NCBI GenBank assembly: GCA_965223165.1
Contig: CBDCVQ010000018.1
Coordinates: 372,001-436,000, forward strand
Origin: JABDMH01 sp965223165
GTDB lineage: Bacteria > Bacteroidota > Bacteroidia > Chitinophagales > Saprospiraceae
Length of the DNA: 64,000 nt
Direction of reading: 5' to 3'
Positions within the stretch are counted from its first letter, which is position 1. Every line of letters begins with the position of its first letter. The position numbers and the translations under genes are program-made. Positions 31,431-40,762 of this stretch are shown piece by piece. The notes beneath the pieces are model-generated. The model searched no databases. It saw only the letters and a list, made by a program, of their open reading frames with translations, and was not told the DNA's origin.

Positions 31431-34289
31431 ATGTCCATTACATCATCACCATTCCTCAATAGGGAAGTCCTGGACCTGACCGTTGAAGAAGTAGAGAAGT
31501 ATGCCCCGTCCAGTCAATTGGAAAGTCCGTTTTTGACACATCAGTTTTCAAATGAGGAGGACAGTGAATCTGAGCATCTCATTGAAGAATGGGGCGAAAA
31601 TGAAATGGAAGATGCGTGGGAAGAAATGGAAGAGATGGAGGATGAGTCTCTCGTAGAGGAGGAGCTGTTGTATTCAGAAGAGGAAGATGAATCCCTGTAT
31701 GAAGATGAGAATGACACTTTTGTCAATGAGGATGGCGAGGATTCTGAGGATGAATCGGAATTTGAGACCCTTCGGTATGAAGATGAAATGGACTTAGAGG
31801 ACGATTTAGCAAAAGATCAATTCATTAGGGAAAATGATGAATACTATAATGCTGATGAAGATGAAGAATCAGATTTCGAACAATTACAGGTGGCGCCCCA
31901 ATCATCTACCAAACCACTCAAAATAAGCAAAAAAACAAGGTTTCGATGGCGAAGTGTAGTTGATAAGGCAGTTCGAAAACAATTCTCCTTGACCGGACCG
32001 AGCCTGAAGGGTCGTGTAAAATATTATTCAAGCAATGTCTTTGCTCAAAAATTTCCAAGATCCGCCATACCAGACGTCCTGTTGAAACTGTTTTTACTGC
32101 CCAATCTCACGGTTTCCAATATCCTCTTCGCCCACGGCAAAGTGTTTTCTCATTCGACCCTAGGAGTTCCCACCGAAGCCCGAGTGAAATCAATCAAACA
32201 ATTGATTGCTCAAGGGATAAAAGCAGACAGGTTTAAAATCCTTACTCCGAGGCCCAGCACCATTACACCCCGTGAGCTGATTGCCAACTTTATTCAAGGA
32301 TTCACCACAAGTCGTGGTGCCCGCACAAAACGCCGTGTCATTATGCAGCTTCCCAACACTGTTGGAGTGCTAACACACGAAGCATGTCATTTTTATGTGC
32401 ATTGGCGATATCGTTCATGGTCGGCATCAAAATCGAAGGACAAATACTTCGTAGACATGAGAGTTTCTGACATTCTGTACGAAGGTTTTGCTGAATATTT
32501 TGCACGTCAGGTGATGCGAGCTCATGCCAATCTCCTCGGACCACACACGCCATCAGAGTACATGGTGTATGTTCGAGCTACGGAGAGGATCATTACTACA
32601 ATTGGAGAGGCCACCGCACGGGCAGCATATTTCGAGGGAAATAAAAGGGCCCTCGTGAAATTATTCAAGGCTATTGATGCTAATATCAAAGCCTATCCAC
32701 TTCTAGTTCCTGGATATGCAATTGGAAATGGAGTCCAAAAGGAATTTGATTCTGTATCAAATGGCATGGAATTAGAAGATATCGATTACCACACGGATGA
32801 TGAGTCGGATGACCGTGAACTTCAGGATGACGGTTATGAGGATGATGAGTTTGATTACTTAGAATTCGATGAGGAATGGTCAGATGAACTAGAGGATCCT
32901 AGTGAAGGTTTTGAAAAACGCCAAATGGTCCGCCAAATTCAAGAGGACGGTTTGAAAGTCCACTCGCAGGCCAAAGCATTGAGTTACGAACAAGAAGTGG
33001 GAGGAGCGGTGTGCAATCCCATAACCAAGGCCAAAGTGAAACCTGCAATTGGTTTTGAGTTCGATATCAATTATGGATCTACTGAAGATTCTGTTCCGCC
33101 GCCTCATCCAGATTACTCTAGAGAAGGCAAAAAAATAACGAAACACAAAAAAAGTGTTCATGGATTTCGTTTAAAAGGAGATGGTAACAGGATAGAAATA
33201 GGGACTATTCCCTTCGATTTTACAAATTCAGGTAGGATTGAAATGGAGAATGTCATGAACCAGATTCAGCAGTTAATAAAGAAGATCACAAATGTTTGTG
33301 AACGCACCAGACCCGCAAGATCCTTGGGATATAATAAGAAGACCGGACCCCCTAGATACTTTGAACCTCCTGAAAAGAAGAAAAAAGTGGGATCGATCTT
33401 TCCTTTATCATTTTACCCCCGAAAACAACCTTATTATGCGCGAGGGTGTAGGATGGGAGCGTCTCCACAGGCTACACTGACTATTCCATTAGGAAAAGTG
33501 AATAAGCTAGTTACAGTTATAAAATCCAGTGAAAAGTATGGCTGGGCACCGGGTAAAGCACTCAGTGGTCCGAGACGTGCCAGACAAGGTACAAGAAGTG
33601 TTGCTCTATATGATGCACAACAGATGATAAACATTAGTAGGAATTGGCATATCAAACATAGGACCAAACTTTCTGATGGAAGTGAAGTAACAACATCTAA
33701 TTTTACTCCTACACTCCAGGGCCTATTGATCCTTATGCTCAGTTATCTCCGAACAAGTGAATTAAAATATAGTGCAAGGAGAGATTATGAAATATTTGCC
33801 AAGGCTTATTTACCTCTTAATGTCAAAAATCCGATGCGATTGCTGTATTCCGATCTGACCCCCTCTGAAAAGAGAGTTTTCAAAGAGTTGTATTACAATC
33901 CAGCAGCTGGTGTAAAAAGAGTGCTATGGAGGTTGGCCAAAAAGAATGCGTCTTTGTCAGACAAGGACAATCAACTTTTCCCTGCGAAGGTCGCAGGCCA
34001 TCAGAAACTATGGTTTACAGATCCGCCAACGTGGGGAGACTTTATGAACAAGACTGTAAATAATATTCCACTGCTAAGGGAAGTGGACCATCACGTCGGT
34101 AAAGGAAAAGGCGAATTTGTCGGCTGTGAAGTTCTATGGGCCCCGCTATCCAGATTGATGCCTCATGAAGCGGGGAGTCGCAACGTTACACTTGAGATGC
34201 GAAGGCTGGGATTTGATTGGGTGCGATCATATCGCTGGAAAGCAATGGTTAGAACCCTTTATCGTATTGGAAAGGAGCTCAACTCTTAG
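31431..34289 (+). CDS. LESPFL-motif metallopeptidase-like protein with acidic linkers
   Basis: A 952-residue protein. N-terminal SSPFLNRE (5-12) and QLESPFLTHQ (30-39) motifs are followed by an extremely acidic stretch to about residue 160, largely Glu/Asp. A metallopeptidase-like domain holds HEACH (His316, Glu317, His320) and EGFAEYFARQ (Glu355 as likely third zinc ligand). A second acidic stretch (about 440-490) leads to a C-terminal part with AIGFEFDINYG and HGFRLKGDGNRIEIGTIPF (about 535-605), which recalls amidoligase-fold sequences, only tentatively. It has no signal peptide. As the last gene of the cluster, its LESPFL motif links it to the 804-residue protein. I infer a toxin-like payload. 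Confidence 0.7.
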   Translation: MSITSSPFLNREVLDLTVEEVEKYAPSSQLESPFLTHQFSNEEDSESEHLIEEWGENEMEDAWEEMEEMEDESLVEEELLYSEEEDESLYEDENDTFVNEDGEDSEDESEFETLRYEDEMDLEDDLAKDQFIRENDEYYNADEDEESDFEQLQVAPQSSTKPLKISKKTRFRWRSVVDKAVRKQFSLTGPSLKGRVKYYSSNVFAQKFPRSAIPDVLLKLFLLPNLTVSNILFAHGKVFSHSTLGVPTEARVKSIKQLIAQGIKADRFKILTPRPSTITPRELIANFIQGFTTSRGARTKRRVIMQLPNTVGVLTHEACHFYVHWRYRSWSASKSKDKYFVDMRVSDILYEGFAEYFARQVMRAHANLLGPHTPSEYMVYVRATERIITTIGEATARAAYFEGNKRALVKLFKAIDANIKAYPLLVPGYAIGNGVQKEFDSVSNGMELEDIDYHTDDESDDRELQDDGYEDDEFDYLEFDEEWSDELEDPSEGFEKRQMVRQIQEDGLKVHSQAKALSYEQEVGGAVCNPITKAKVKPAIGFEFDINYGSTEDSVPPPHPDYSREGKKITKHKKSVHGFRLKGDGNRIEIGTIPFDFTNSGRIEMENVMNQIQQLIKKITNVCERTRPARSLGYNKKTGPPRYFEPPEKKKKVGSIFPLSFYPRKQPYYARGCRMGASPQATLTIPLGKVNKLVTVIKSSEKYGWAPGKALSGPRRARQGTRSVALYDAQQMINISRNWHIKHRTKLSDGSEVTTSNFTPTLQGLLILMLSYLRTSELKYSARRDYEIFAKAYLPLNVKNPMRLLYSDLTPSEKRVFKELYYNPAAGVKRVLWRLAKKNASLSDKDNQLFPAKVAGHQKLWFTDPPTWGDFMNKTVNNIPLLREVDHHVGKGKGEFVGCEVLWAPLSRLMPHEAGSRNVTLEMRRLGFDWVRSYRWKAMVRTLYRIGKELNS

Positions 34290-34510
34290 TTCGAGCATGA
34301 GCACATGGTTCAAACTATCCAACATTTTGAATCATGAGAAGGAAATGACGAAAGCAATGCACAATATGTTTGTGGTTTAGCGAAAAAACAATCTCAATCA
34401 ATTATGGCAAGATCAAATGCAATCATCCGATCGAAACACTGACAGGAGGCATCGCACGTGCCATGCAGACCTGTGCTCGACGAAGTGGACTACCGCTACA
34501 CCCCTCTCTC

Positions 34511-35767
34511 CTACCTCACCAAAGGTGCAGCCGGCATCTCCAGTTGATCCAAGGCGCTGATCTCAATTTTCAAGACTTCGACGGACTGCTTATTGCCAGA
34601 GAAGGCGATGAGTAGGTGGCCATCGTGCTCGATCACGTGGGGGTAGTCGATCCGTCTTCCGCCAAATAGGTAACCCATGTGATCGAAGACAATACCATCT
34701 TCACTAATAGATAGGGTGAGCGGATCTCTCTTTTTCGGATTGGGATTGGACACGAGGATATAGCGTCCGTCCTTTAGTCGCAAGCCGTTAAACTTTGATC
34801 TGGCATCGGGAAAATCCGTGCGCACCGGGCGGCTCCAGGTACGACCCAGGTCGGTAGAGAAGGCACGGTAGAGAAATCCACTGCGTGCGTTGTCCCGAAA
34901 GAGGGCCAGCAGATGGCCGTCGGGCAAGATCCACCAGTAGGGTTCTTCCGGCCTCAGCTCTCCTTCCTCCAGCATCACGACCGGGTGCGTCTCCCAGGCA
35001 TCATGTCCGTCTACCCCACCGGTAAGCATATACACATGCCGATCATGGGTGCGACGGGTCATCATCCACTCGCCATTGGGTAGCGGCTTGGGAGGAAAAT
35101 TGTTAATGGCATTGTCGTAGACCAGCCCGATGTCCTCCCAGGTTTCTGTGGTCGCATCCAGGCGAAAGGCGCGAAGAGCCAGCGCTTCGCCAAAGAATTT
35201 GTCGGCCTCATCCAGCGATACCAGGGCGAGCAGTTCGCCGCCCCGTTGCCACAAGCCACGGGAGATATAGCGATAGCCATCTTCTGAGCGAGTGTTGTAG
35301 ACGGGAGATTCCGGGCCGGAATTGGGTGGATAAGGGGTCAGGTATTGGGGCGTGCTCCAGGTGAGCCCGTCGGGACTGGTAGCAAAGGCCACGCGCTGAC
35401 CGACGCGATCCTCCACGCCCGGACCATCGCTCCACATGACCCAGAACTTCCCTTGATGATAGGCCAGATAGTTGTGTTGATTTACCCCATTTCTCGGCAG
35501 AGCGTCGCTGACGATCACATGCTGGCTGGCGATGCGCGGCAGCGCGTGAAAGTCGATCTGATGCGGATCTTCCGGGACCCAATCTCCTTGCAGCATGAGC
35601 GAAGAGGCAGGGTTTTTGGCCGGATGTGGTGTCTCCTTGTTGCCAACTACCAAGACCTCCGCATTCGCGCCTTCGCCGGTGGAGTTAAGCCGCCCGCAGC
35701 CCATTAGCGCAGTGGCCAAGAGGACCCACAGGATCGCAATATTTTTCATTGGAAATGGTCTTTTCAT
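34511..35767 (-). CDS. Sialidase-like BNR-repeat lipoprotein
   Basis: A lipoprotein leader (MKNIAILWVLLATALMGCG) precedes a six-bladed beta-propeller of the sialidase/neuraminidase type. Several BNR/Asp-box-like blocks are visible: SPDGLTWS, STDLGRTWS, SEDGIVFD. Such proteins hydrolyse sialic acids or related sugars, or are non-catalytic binders. The catalytic set cannot be confirmed by eye. The ATG at 35767 (MKRPFPMKN) or at 35749 gives the leader; a longer reading to 35779 is less likely. It is alone, opposite to the neighbouring clusters. Confidence 0.72.
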   Translation of the reverse strand: MKRPFPMKNIAILWVLLATALMGCGRLNSTGEGANAEVLVVGNKETPHPAKNPASSLMLQGDWVPEDPHQIDFHALPRIASQHVIVSDALPRNGVNQHNYLAYHQGKFWVMWSDGPGVEDRVGQRVAFATSPDGLTWSTPQYLTPYPPNSGPESPVYNTRSEDGYRYISRGLWQRGGELLALVSLDEADKFFGEALALRAFRLDATTETWEDIGLVYDNAINNFPPKPLPNGEWMMTRRTHDRHVYMLTGGVDGHDAWETHPVVMLEEGELRPEEPYWWILPDGHLLALFRDNARSGFLYRAFSTDLGRTWSRPVRTDFPDARSKFNGLRLKDGRYILVSNPNPKKRDPLTLSISEDGIVFDHMGYLFGGRRIDYPHVIEHDGHLLIAFSGNKQSVEVLKIEISALDQLEMPAAPLVR

Positions 35768-36155
35768 GGTGCCCCACAATGATAATAAATTCAGTCCCGG
35801 GATGCATGCTGCGAGATCGAGACGAACTCAAAGAGGTGTCCCCACCATGACCCTCGACCGGGAGGCCTGTGGTTACTCGAAAGCGAATAAGGGCGAGACG
35901 ATGTGAAGTTCCGACATCTCAAACGATCCTACCACATGTAGTACGTGCCCAGACCTACGGTTGCGCAAGGCGGCGAGTAATCGCTGTCCCAACCTTATAC
36001 CCACATCATACGTCAAGATGTCAAACATCAAGAAGATCCGGCCAGCAGAAGAATGAGGTCAATACTTTCCATTACCTTACAGGTCAATTTTGCTCAACGA
36101 CCACTCCGGGATTGTAAACACATGAACTCCACAATCTGGAGCAGAACAGATTTCA
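35768..36155. other. Divergent intergenic region of ~390 bp
   Basis: It separates the sialidase-like lipoprotein gene from the SWIM gene and must hold both promoters. No gene, hairpin or repeat was recognised. A few short frames show nothing protein-like. Confidence 0.5.
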
Positions 36156-37508
36156 ATGTCACAGACATCCCTAAACTACAGATACGCAGGAGTATCACAA
36201 CTGGCCAGGACGGACAACGCAGAAAGCCTATTTCTGTCAAAATTTAGCGAAGATACCAAAGGAATGGCTCCATGCTTGTTTTGGGGTCAACTCAGAGACC
36301 CTTTCATCATCTCCAGATGTTTGATTAATCTGTCTCAAATTGTCAAATCAAACTTTGCTTTCAGACCGTCTCAACTCGCATCACTAAAAGATCCGATTGT
36401 CACAGCTGGAAACGAGCAAATTCGATTTGAGGCCTTCTCCACATGTGCAGGTGTCTACGCTCGTCTGGATATCCTACCTGACGGGCAAGATGGAGAATTC
36501 ATTGAAAATGGTACCACGAACGTAGATTTCAATTTGCCGCTCATAACTGAGTTGAATAGAATTCACAGGAACGACAGACTTGTGTTGTCGATAGGCAAAA
36601 AGGAAGTGGGCTTTCACAGAGATAGAGAGAGCATTATCGAGCGAAAAGTCCCGCTGCCATCCAAATGGATTAAGGGTTTGACCACGGTACAACATTTTTT
36701 CTCTGAAAGTGAATCCGCCACAAAGATCAATAGGCTCCAAGCAATGCAGTTATTTCGAACTATACCTGCAGGGACTACCAAACATGATCTCTTTCTAGCC
36801 AAAAGGGGCAGTCGCTACCTGTTCTCACCGGTTCAAAGCAAGTCAGCAATTTGTATAGGAGGAGCACATCGCCTTCATCTCCTTAATCCATTAATTCCCC
36901 TCTCCAAAGGGCTGACGATCTACCGGCATCCATCAGACCAGTCCATCAGCATTACACTACATTTTGAAAGAGCAAACTATGTCTTTGCCGTGTCTAGAAG
37001 TGCATCAAGAGGCTTTTCAGGTGAGGGGGCAGGTTTGGATGAGTTATTAGAAGACACTTCAGACGATCTTATTGCCGCATTCGACAACTATACTTACACC
37101 AATCAATCCTTCAATCCGGCAGACATTGCCCTGGAGCACGACTTGGATTTCTCCAAAATTGAAAGCCTTTCGACAAAACTAGCTGCGATGGGGCTGCTAG
37201 GCTTCGACTTGGAGTGCAATTCCTTTTTCTATCGTCGCCTACCATTCAAATTGAGTAGGATATTATCCCTTAACCCCAGGCTAAAAGGAGCTCTCCAACT
37301 CATTGAAAATCAAAAAGTCCGATTGCAATTGCTGACTGAAGATCACATCAAAGCGAATGTGGAAGGCAGTAGTGGAGAGCAATACTATGTACTCATCACA
37401 GAGGATCAGGCAAAATGCACTTGTCCCTGGTACACCAAGAATCAAGGAGAAAGAGGTCCTTGCAAACACATACTAGCCACAAAGAAGATGGCGAAGACCA
37501 ATGACTAA
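36156..37508 (+). CDS. SWIM zinc-finger protein
   Basis: A 450-residue protein whose C-terminus holds a SWIM zinc finger of the CxC-x(n)-CxH type: C421 and C423 (CTCPWY) with C436 and H438 (GPCKHILA), preceded by the usual QYYVLITEDQAKC strand. SWIM domains bind nucleic acid or protein. The rest is without a recognised domain; it contains a KHDLFLAKRGSRY segment and a GFSGEGAG-type loop. It overlaps the next gene by 8 bp (ATGACTAA). Bacterial SWIM proteins of this kind are commonly found with a large helical-repeat partner, as here. Confidence 0.87.
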   Translation: MSQTSLNYRYAGVSQLARTDNAESLFLSKFSEDTKGMAPCLFWGQLRDPFIISRCLINLSQIVKSNFAFRPSQLASLKDPIVTAGNEQIRFEAFSTCAGVYARLDILPDGQDGEFIENGTTNVDFNLPLITELNRIHRNDRLVLSIGKKEVGFHRDRESIIERKVPLPSKWIKGLTTVQHFFSESESATKINRLQAMQLFRTIPAGTTKHDLFLAKRGSRYLFSPVQSKSAICIGGAHRLHLLNPLIPLSKGLTIYRHPSDQSISITLHFERANYVFAVSRSASRGFSGEGAGLDELLEDTSDDLIAAFDNYTYTNQSFNPADIALEHDLDFSKIESLSTKLAAMGLLGFDLECNSFFYRRLPFKLSRILSLNPRLKGALQLIENQKVRLQLLTEDHIKANVEGSSGEQYYVLITEDQAKCTCPWYTKNQGERGPCKHILATKKMAKTND

Positions 37509-40500
37509 GGCCGAAGAACTTGTACAGATTGTCAATGACCTAAAGGATGTAGTTCCGTTCCTAAAAGCACTGACAAGAAAGGAGGGCATCGCATTGCTGC
37601 CCACCCTAGCTCAACTAGCGGAAACCTATTCTCGTACACTAGAAGGCAAGAGGGCAGGCAAGGGACATGGTCCCTTTGGCAGATACCTATATCCATACGA
37701 ACACCTTGAAATCATACACCAAGCTGGAGCGGTCTGTGCGGCCACGATAACGCAATTTAGGACCAATATTGATTGGTCAGCTGAGAGAATCATCGTTTCC
37801 GATCATGTCGTAGAAAAAATACTTCCCTGGCACGTCCCAAAGTGGTTTAGCAGAGCATTAAATAGCCGCTCTGTGGCACTATGGGTGATGGACTATGAAA
37901 AACTGCATTATCTAATGGATCAAGGGTACTACAAACCCACTGACGAAATAGTCGCACAAGTATTTGAGAGATCGGCATGTCAGATAACGAGAGGCCAAGG
38001 CCGGGAGAAGACAACTTCTATATCCTACGACTTGCTTGAGAGGTATCCAAGTGCATTGAAAGAACATTTCTGGTTGCTGTTCGAACATGTCACTGCCATC
38101 AACAATCGATGGGAGCGTGACAAGCACAATTGGAGCAAGATCATCCCTGATCTAATTGAGAAGTCTATGATACCGCGGACCGAGGTGCTCAAAGCCTGCT
38201 TTATGGCCTGCACGAAAGGCTTTAATCGGACTCAAACTGCTTGGTATTATAGACTTGCCAAGGATCTTCATCCCGACAAGGCAGAGCTGGTCTCGCTCCA
38301 ACCGGAGCTCCTCGTATGTCTAAACTCTTCACAATCATCTGCCATCAACTGGGGACTGGCTGCAGTTAGGTCCATCCTGGACCACCCAAAATTTGATATC
38401 TCAAGCTTCATCGGCACCACCCCAGCACTTCTGAGTCTACCCACCAAGAGCATTGTAAATCAAGTGCTAGCATTGCTGGATAAGACGACCAAAATATTTC
38501 CGTCTCACAAAAAGCAGATCGTCGCTTCGATTCTAAATGCACTCGGTCACTCAGATCATAGAATTCAGCTGAAGGCCGCAAAATATCTGCGAAAAAATAT
38601 TACTCCTGCCGATGAATACATCAGCATTATCGTGTCCTATCAGGAAGGCCTGGACTCGGAAGCGAAAAGCGTGCTGGCTGAGTTTCTACCGAGTAATTCA
38701 ATTACACAGGATGATCTGCCGGAAGAATTTGCTGTAGAGAAACCCCAAATCTTGTCACTGACGAACAGGATACCCTCCTACTCTACCTACGACGATATCG
38801 TTTTTTTCCTTACACAGATTAAAGACGACAACGAACATTGGCATGCCGAGCAGCTCCTCGCCATACTACCTACATTGGAGTCTTTCATCACCGAAGACAA
38901 TGCGGACAGATTGAGTCAGGCTTTCTCTCACGCCCTCGACACGGCATCGAGTTCGTCGATCTGGGGTTCCTCCAGAGTCACTAGTCTCTATTTCCATCTT
39001 CTCAATGATTTTGCAGAAAAAATTAACAAGAAATACCCCGGTGCACTACTAGGCAGAAACAATCGAATCAAAAGAATGGTGCAAGTCCACGAGTCCCTTG
39101 GACCACCGTATAAAACGCTGGCGGAACGGAGTAGAAGTAATTTGCCCGTTGAAAGAATGATAGTAAAACTTGCATTATATGGTCAAAGCTTATTGGCAAA
39201 GGGTCTGAGCATCACGATCCTAAGTGTTCCCACTCATACGCAGGGTTGGATACACCCTCAGGACTTGGTTGAGAGAATTCTGAAGCTGGAATCGTTGGAC
39301 GCCCCTATCGATATTCTGGACTGGCAACTGGCTATTATGCGACTCTGCCCCGAGTATGACCTTCCCATGTCCCTCAATCCAGCACTGAAAAGAATCAAAG
39401 ATTCCCAACTATCTCAGGTCATTCGATATTTCTACAAAATCGACCCCCTGAACGAGATCACGGAAGCCAATCTTCCCTACTTCCTGCCGGCAATCGTCAG
39501 CGTGGGGAGCGATGAAGACAAGAGAAGACTTGCAGCGATGGATACCTATAACAGTGAAGCCGCCATTCACGACTATCACTGGCGGCATGGAGAAATTGAG
39601 TTTCTGACCTGGAGATACAATCGACAAAGAGGGAAATCGATCAGAGCCGTGGACACCAAGGAAGTCCTTTACATTGACGAATATAGATATAGGCGTCCCG
39701 CAATCGCTGCTTCCAGCTCACCAAAACGAGAGGGCCTGATCGGTTGGTTCAAGAATATCGTAATGGCCACAGAACAAAGGACCAGAGAAGTGTTGGAAGT
39801 TCTAAATCGGACACCACGGGATAGGGTTTCGTTCTTCGACCACTTCGATTTCATGACTGATGGACAATTAAGACACTATCATTTGAGAAATACTGTGCAT
39901 TTGACCGCTCAAGATGCCAAGCGCTACCTTAGTATGGTACCAAACAACAAGCACTTGTACCTAAGTCTGGCACTTCATTATCATATGGAAAAGTCGAATC
40001 TGGCTGGAGAAGATGACAGGAGACTGGTCATAGCCATACTGGAATATTTGATTGAGAACTGGTTTAGAAAAGACGAACACGAGGTCACGTATGCATTCCT
40101 AGCCGCCAGCATTCTAACACAACAAAAAATTGCTCGCCAGTTGGTTGCCGAACTATGGATTCTGGCGGTCAGTCATGATAATTTCGATTCCGAGAAACTA
40201 GGTAGAATTGTGGGTTGTCTACTTGCAAAGAAATATGCCCCCCTGAAGAGGTTTTCCGATCTTCTGGGCAATTTCATGAACAATCTGGGGGCCAGGCACG
40301 ATGCAGCACTTCTTCATCTCATAGAGAGCACTGTGGCGCATTTGCCAGACAGACCAATCCCAAATTCAGTCACATTACTTCGAATCTTCAGTGAACTTCA
40401 ATTGAAATACCAAAAGCCGATGAGCGCTGGCTTCATTAAGAAACTTGAGGCCTGGTTTGATATTAAGTCCCTGCAAAAATTGATCAAAAAGATTCTCCCT

Positions 40501-40515
40501 CCAGATAAGAGGTAG
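37501..40515 (+). CDS. Large DUF6493-like helical-repeat protein
   Basis: A 1004-residue protein, mostly alpha-helical with HEAT-like repeats (for example around FSDHRIQLKAAKYLRK-like segments near 350, where the sequence reads ALGHSDHRIQLKAAKYLR). The N-terminal region carries AQLAETYSRTLEGKRAG and a FGRYLYPYE block. It matches what I recall of DUF6493, proteins encoded next to SWIM zinc-finger genes. It has no signal or membrane segment. Overlap with the SWIM gene implies a stable two-component unit. Partners sometimes present in such loci (MoxR-type ATPase, VWA proteins) are not found in this window. Confidence 0.7.
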   Translation: MTKAEELVQIVNDLKDVVPFLKALTRKEGIALLPTLAQLAETYSRTLEGKRAGKGHGPFGRYLYPYEHLEIIHQAGAVCAATITQFRTNIDWSAERIIVSDHVVEKILPWHVPKWFSRALNSRSVALWVMDYEKLHYLMDQGYYKPTDEIVAQVFERSACQITRGQGREKTTSISYDLLERYPSALKEHFWLLFEHVTAINNRWERDKHNWSKIIPDLIEKSMIPRTEVLKACFMACTKGFNRTQTAWYYRLAKDLHPDKAELVSLQPELLVCLNSSQSSAINWGLAAVRSILDHPKFDISSFIGTTPALLSLPTKSIVNQVLALLDKTTKIFPSHKKQIVASILNALGHSDHRIQLKAAKYLRKNITPADEYISIIVSYQEGLDSEAKSVLAEFLPSNSITQDDLPEEFAVEKPQILSLTNRIPSYSTYDDIVFFLTQIKDDNEHWHAEQLLAILPTLESFITEDNADRLSQAFSHALDTASSSSIWGSSRVTSLYFHLLNDFAEKINKKYPGALLGRNNRIKRMVQVHESLGPPYKTLAERSRSNLPVERMIVKLALYGQSLLAKGLSITILSVPTHTQGWIHPQDLVERILKLESLDAPIDILDWQLAIMRLCPEYDLPMSLNPALKRIKDSQLSQVIRYFYKIDPLNEITEANLPYFLPAIVSVGSDEDKRRLAAMDTYNSEAAIHDYHWRHGEIEFLTWRYNRQRGKSIRAVDTKEVLYIDEYRYRRPAIAASSSPKREGLIGWFKNIVMATEQRTREVLEVLNRTPRDRVSFFDHFDFMTDGQLRHYHLRNTVHLTAQDAKRYLSMVPNNKHLYLSLALHYHMEKSNLAGEDDRRLVIAILEYLIENWFRKDEHEVTYAFLAASILTQQKIARQLVAELWILAVSHDNFDSEKLGRIVGCLLAKKYAPLKRFSDLLGNFMNNLGARHDAALLHLIESTVAHLPDRPIPNSVTLLRIFSELQLKYQKPMSAGFIKKLEAWFDIKSLQKLIKKILPPDKR

Positions 40516-40762
40516 AAAAAATCTAGTGTTGCCACGCAAGCTTATTAGCATACGTGGACGGTACCAACCACTCCTGCAACAGTCTGCGCCACGAAACTCA
40601 ATCCGCCGGCCCCGGCCCAAAAAGTATTGTCATCATGAAGTAGCGAAACCTTGCTCATCTGCGAGCATAGTCCATCACGGCTTTTCCCAACATCTACTAC
40701 CGATCGTAATCCCGTCCATGTCATGTCCTACAGCTGCCAATCATTTCCTACCTTAATTTCAC

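Noticed and set aside
25711..34289. A complete extracellular contractile injection system
   Set aside because: No sheath, tube, baseplate or AAA-ATPase genes are seen among these genes or elsewhere in the window; only cargo-like proteins are present.
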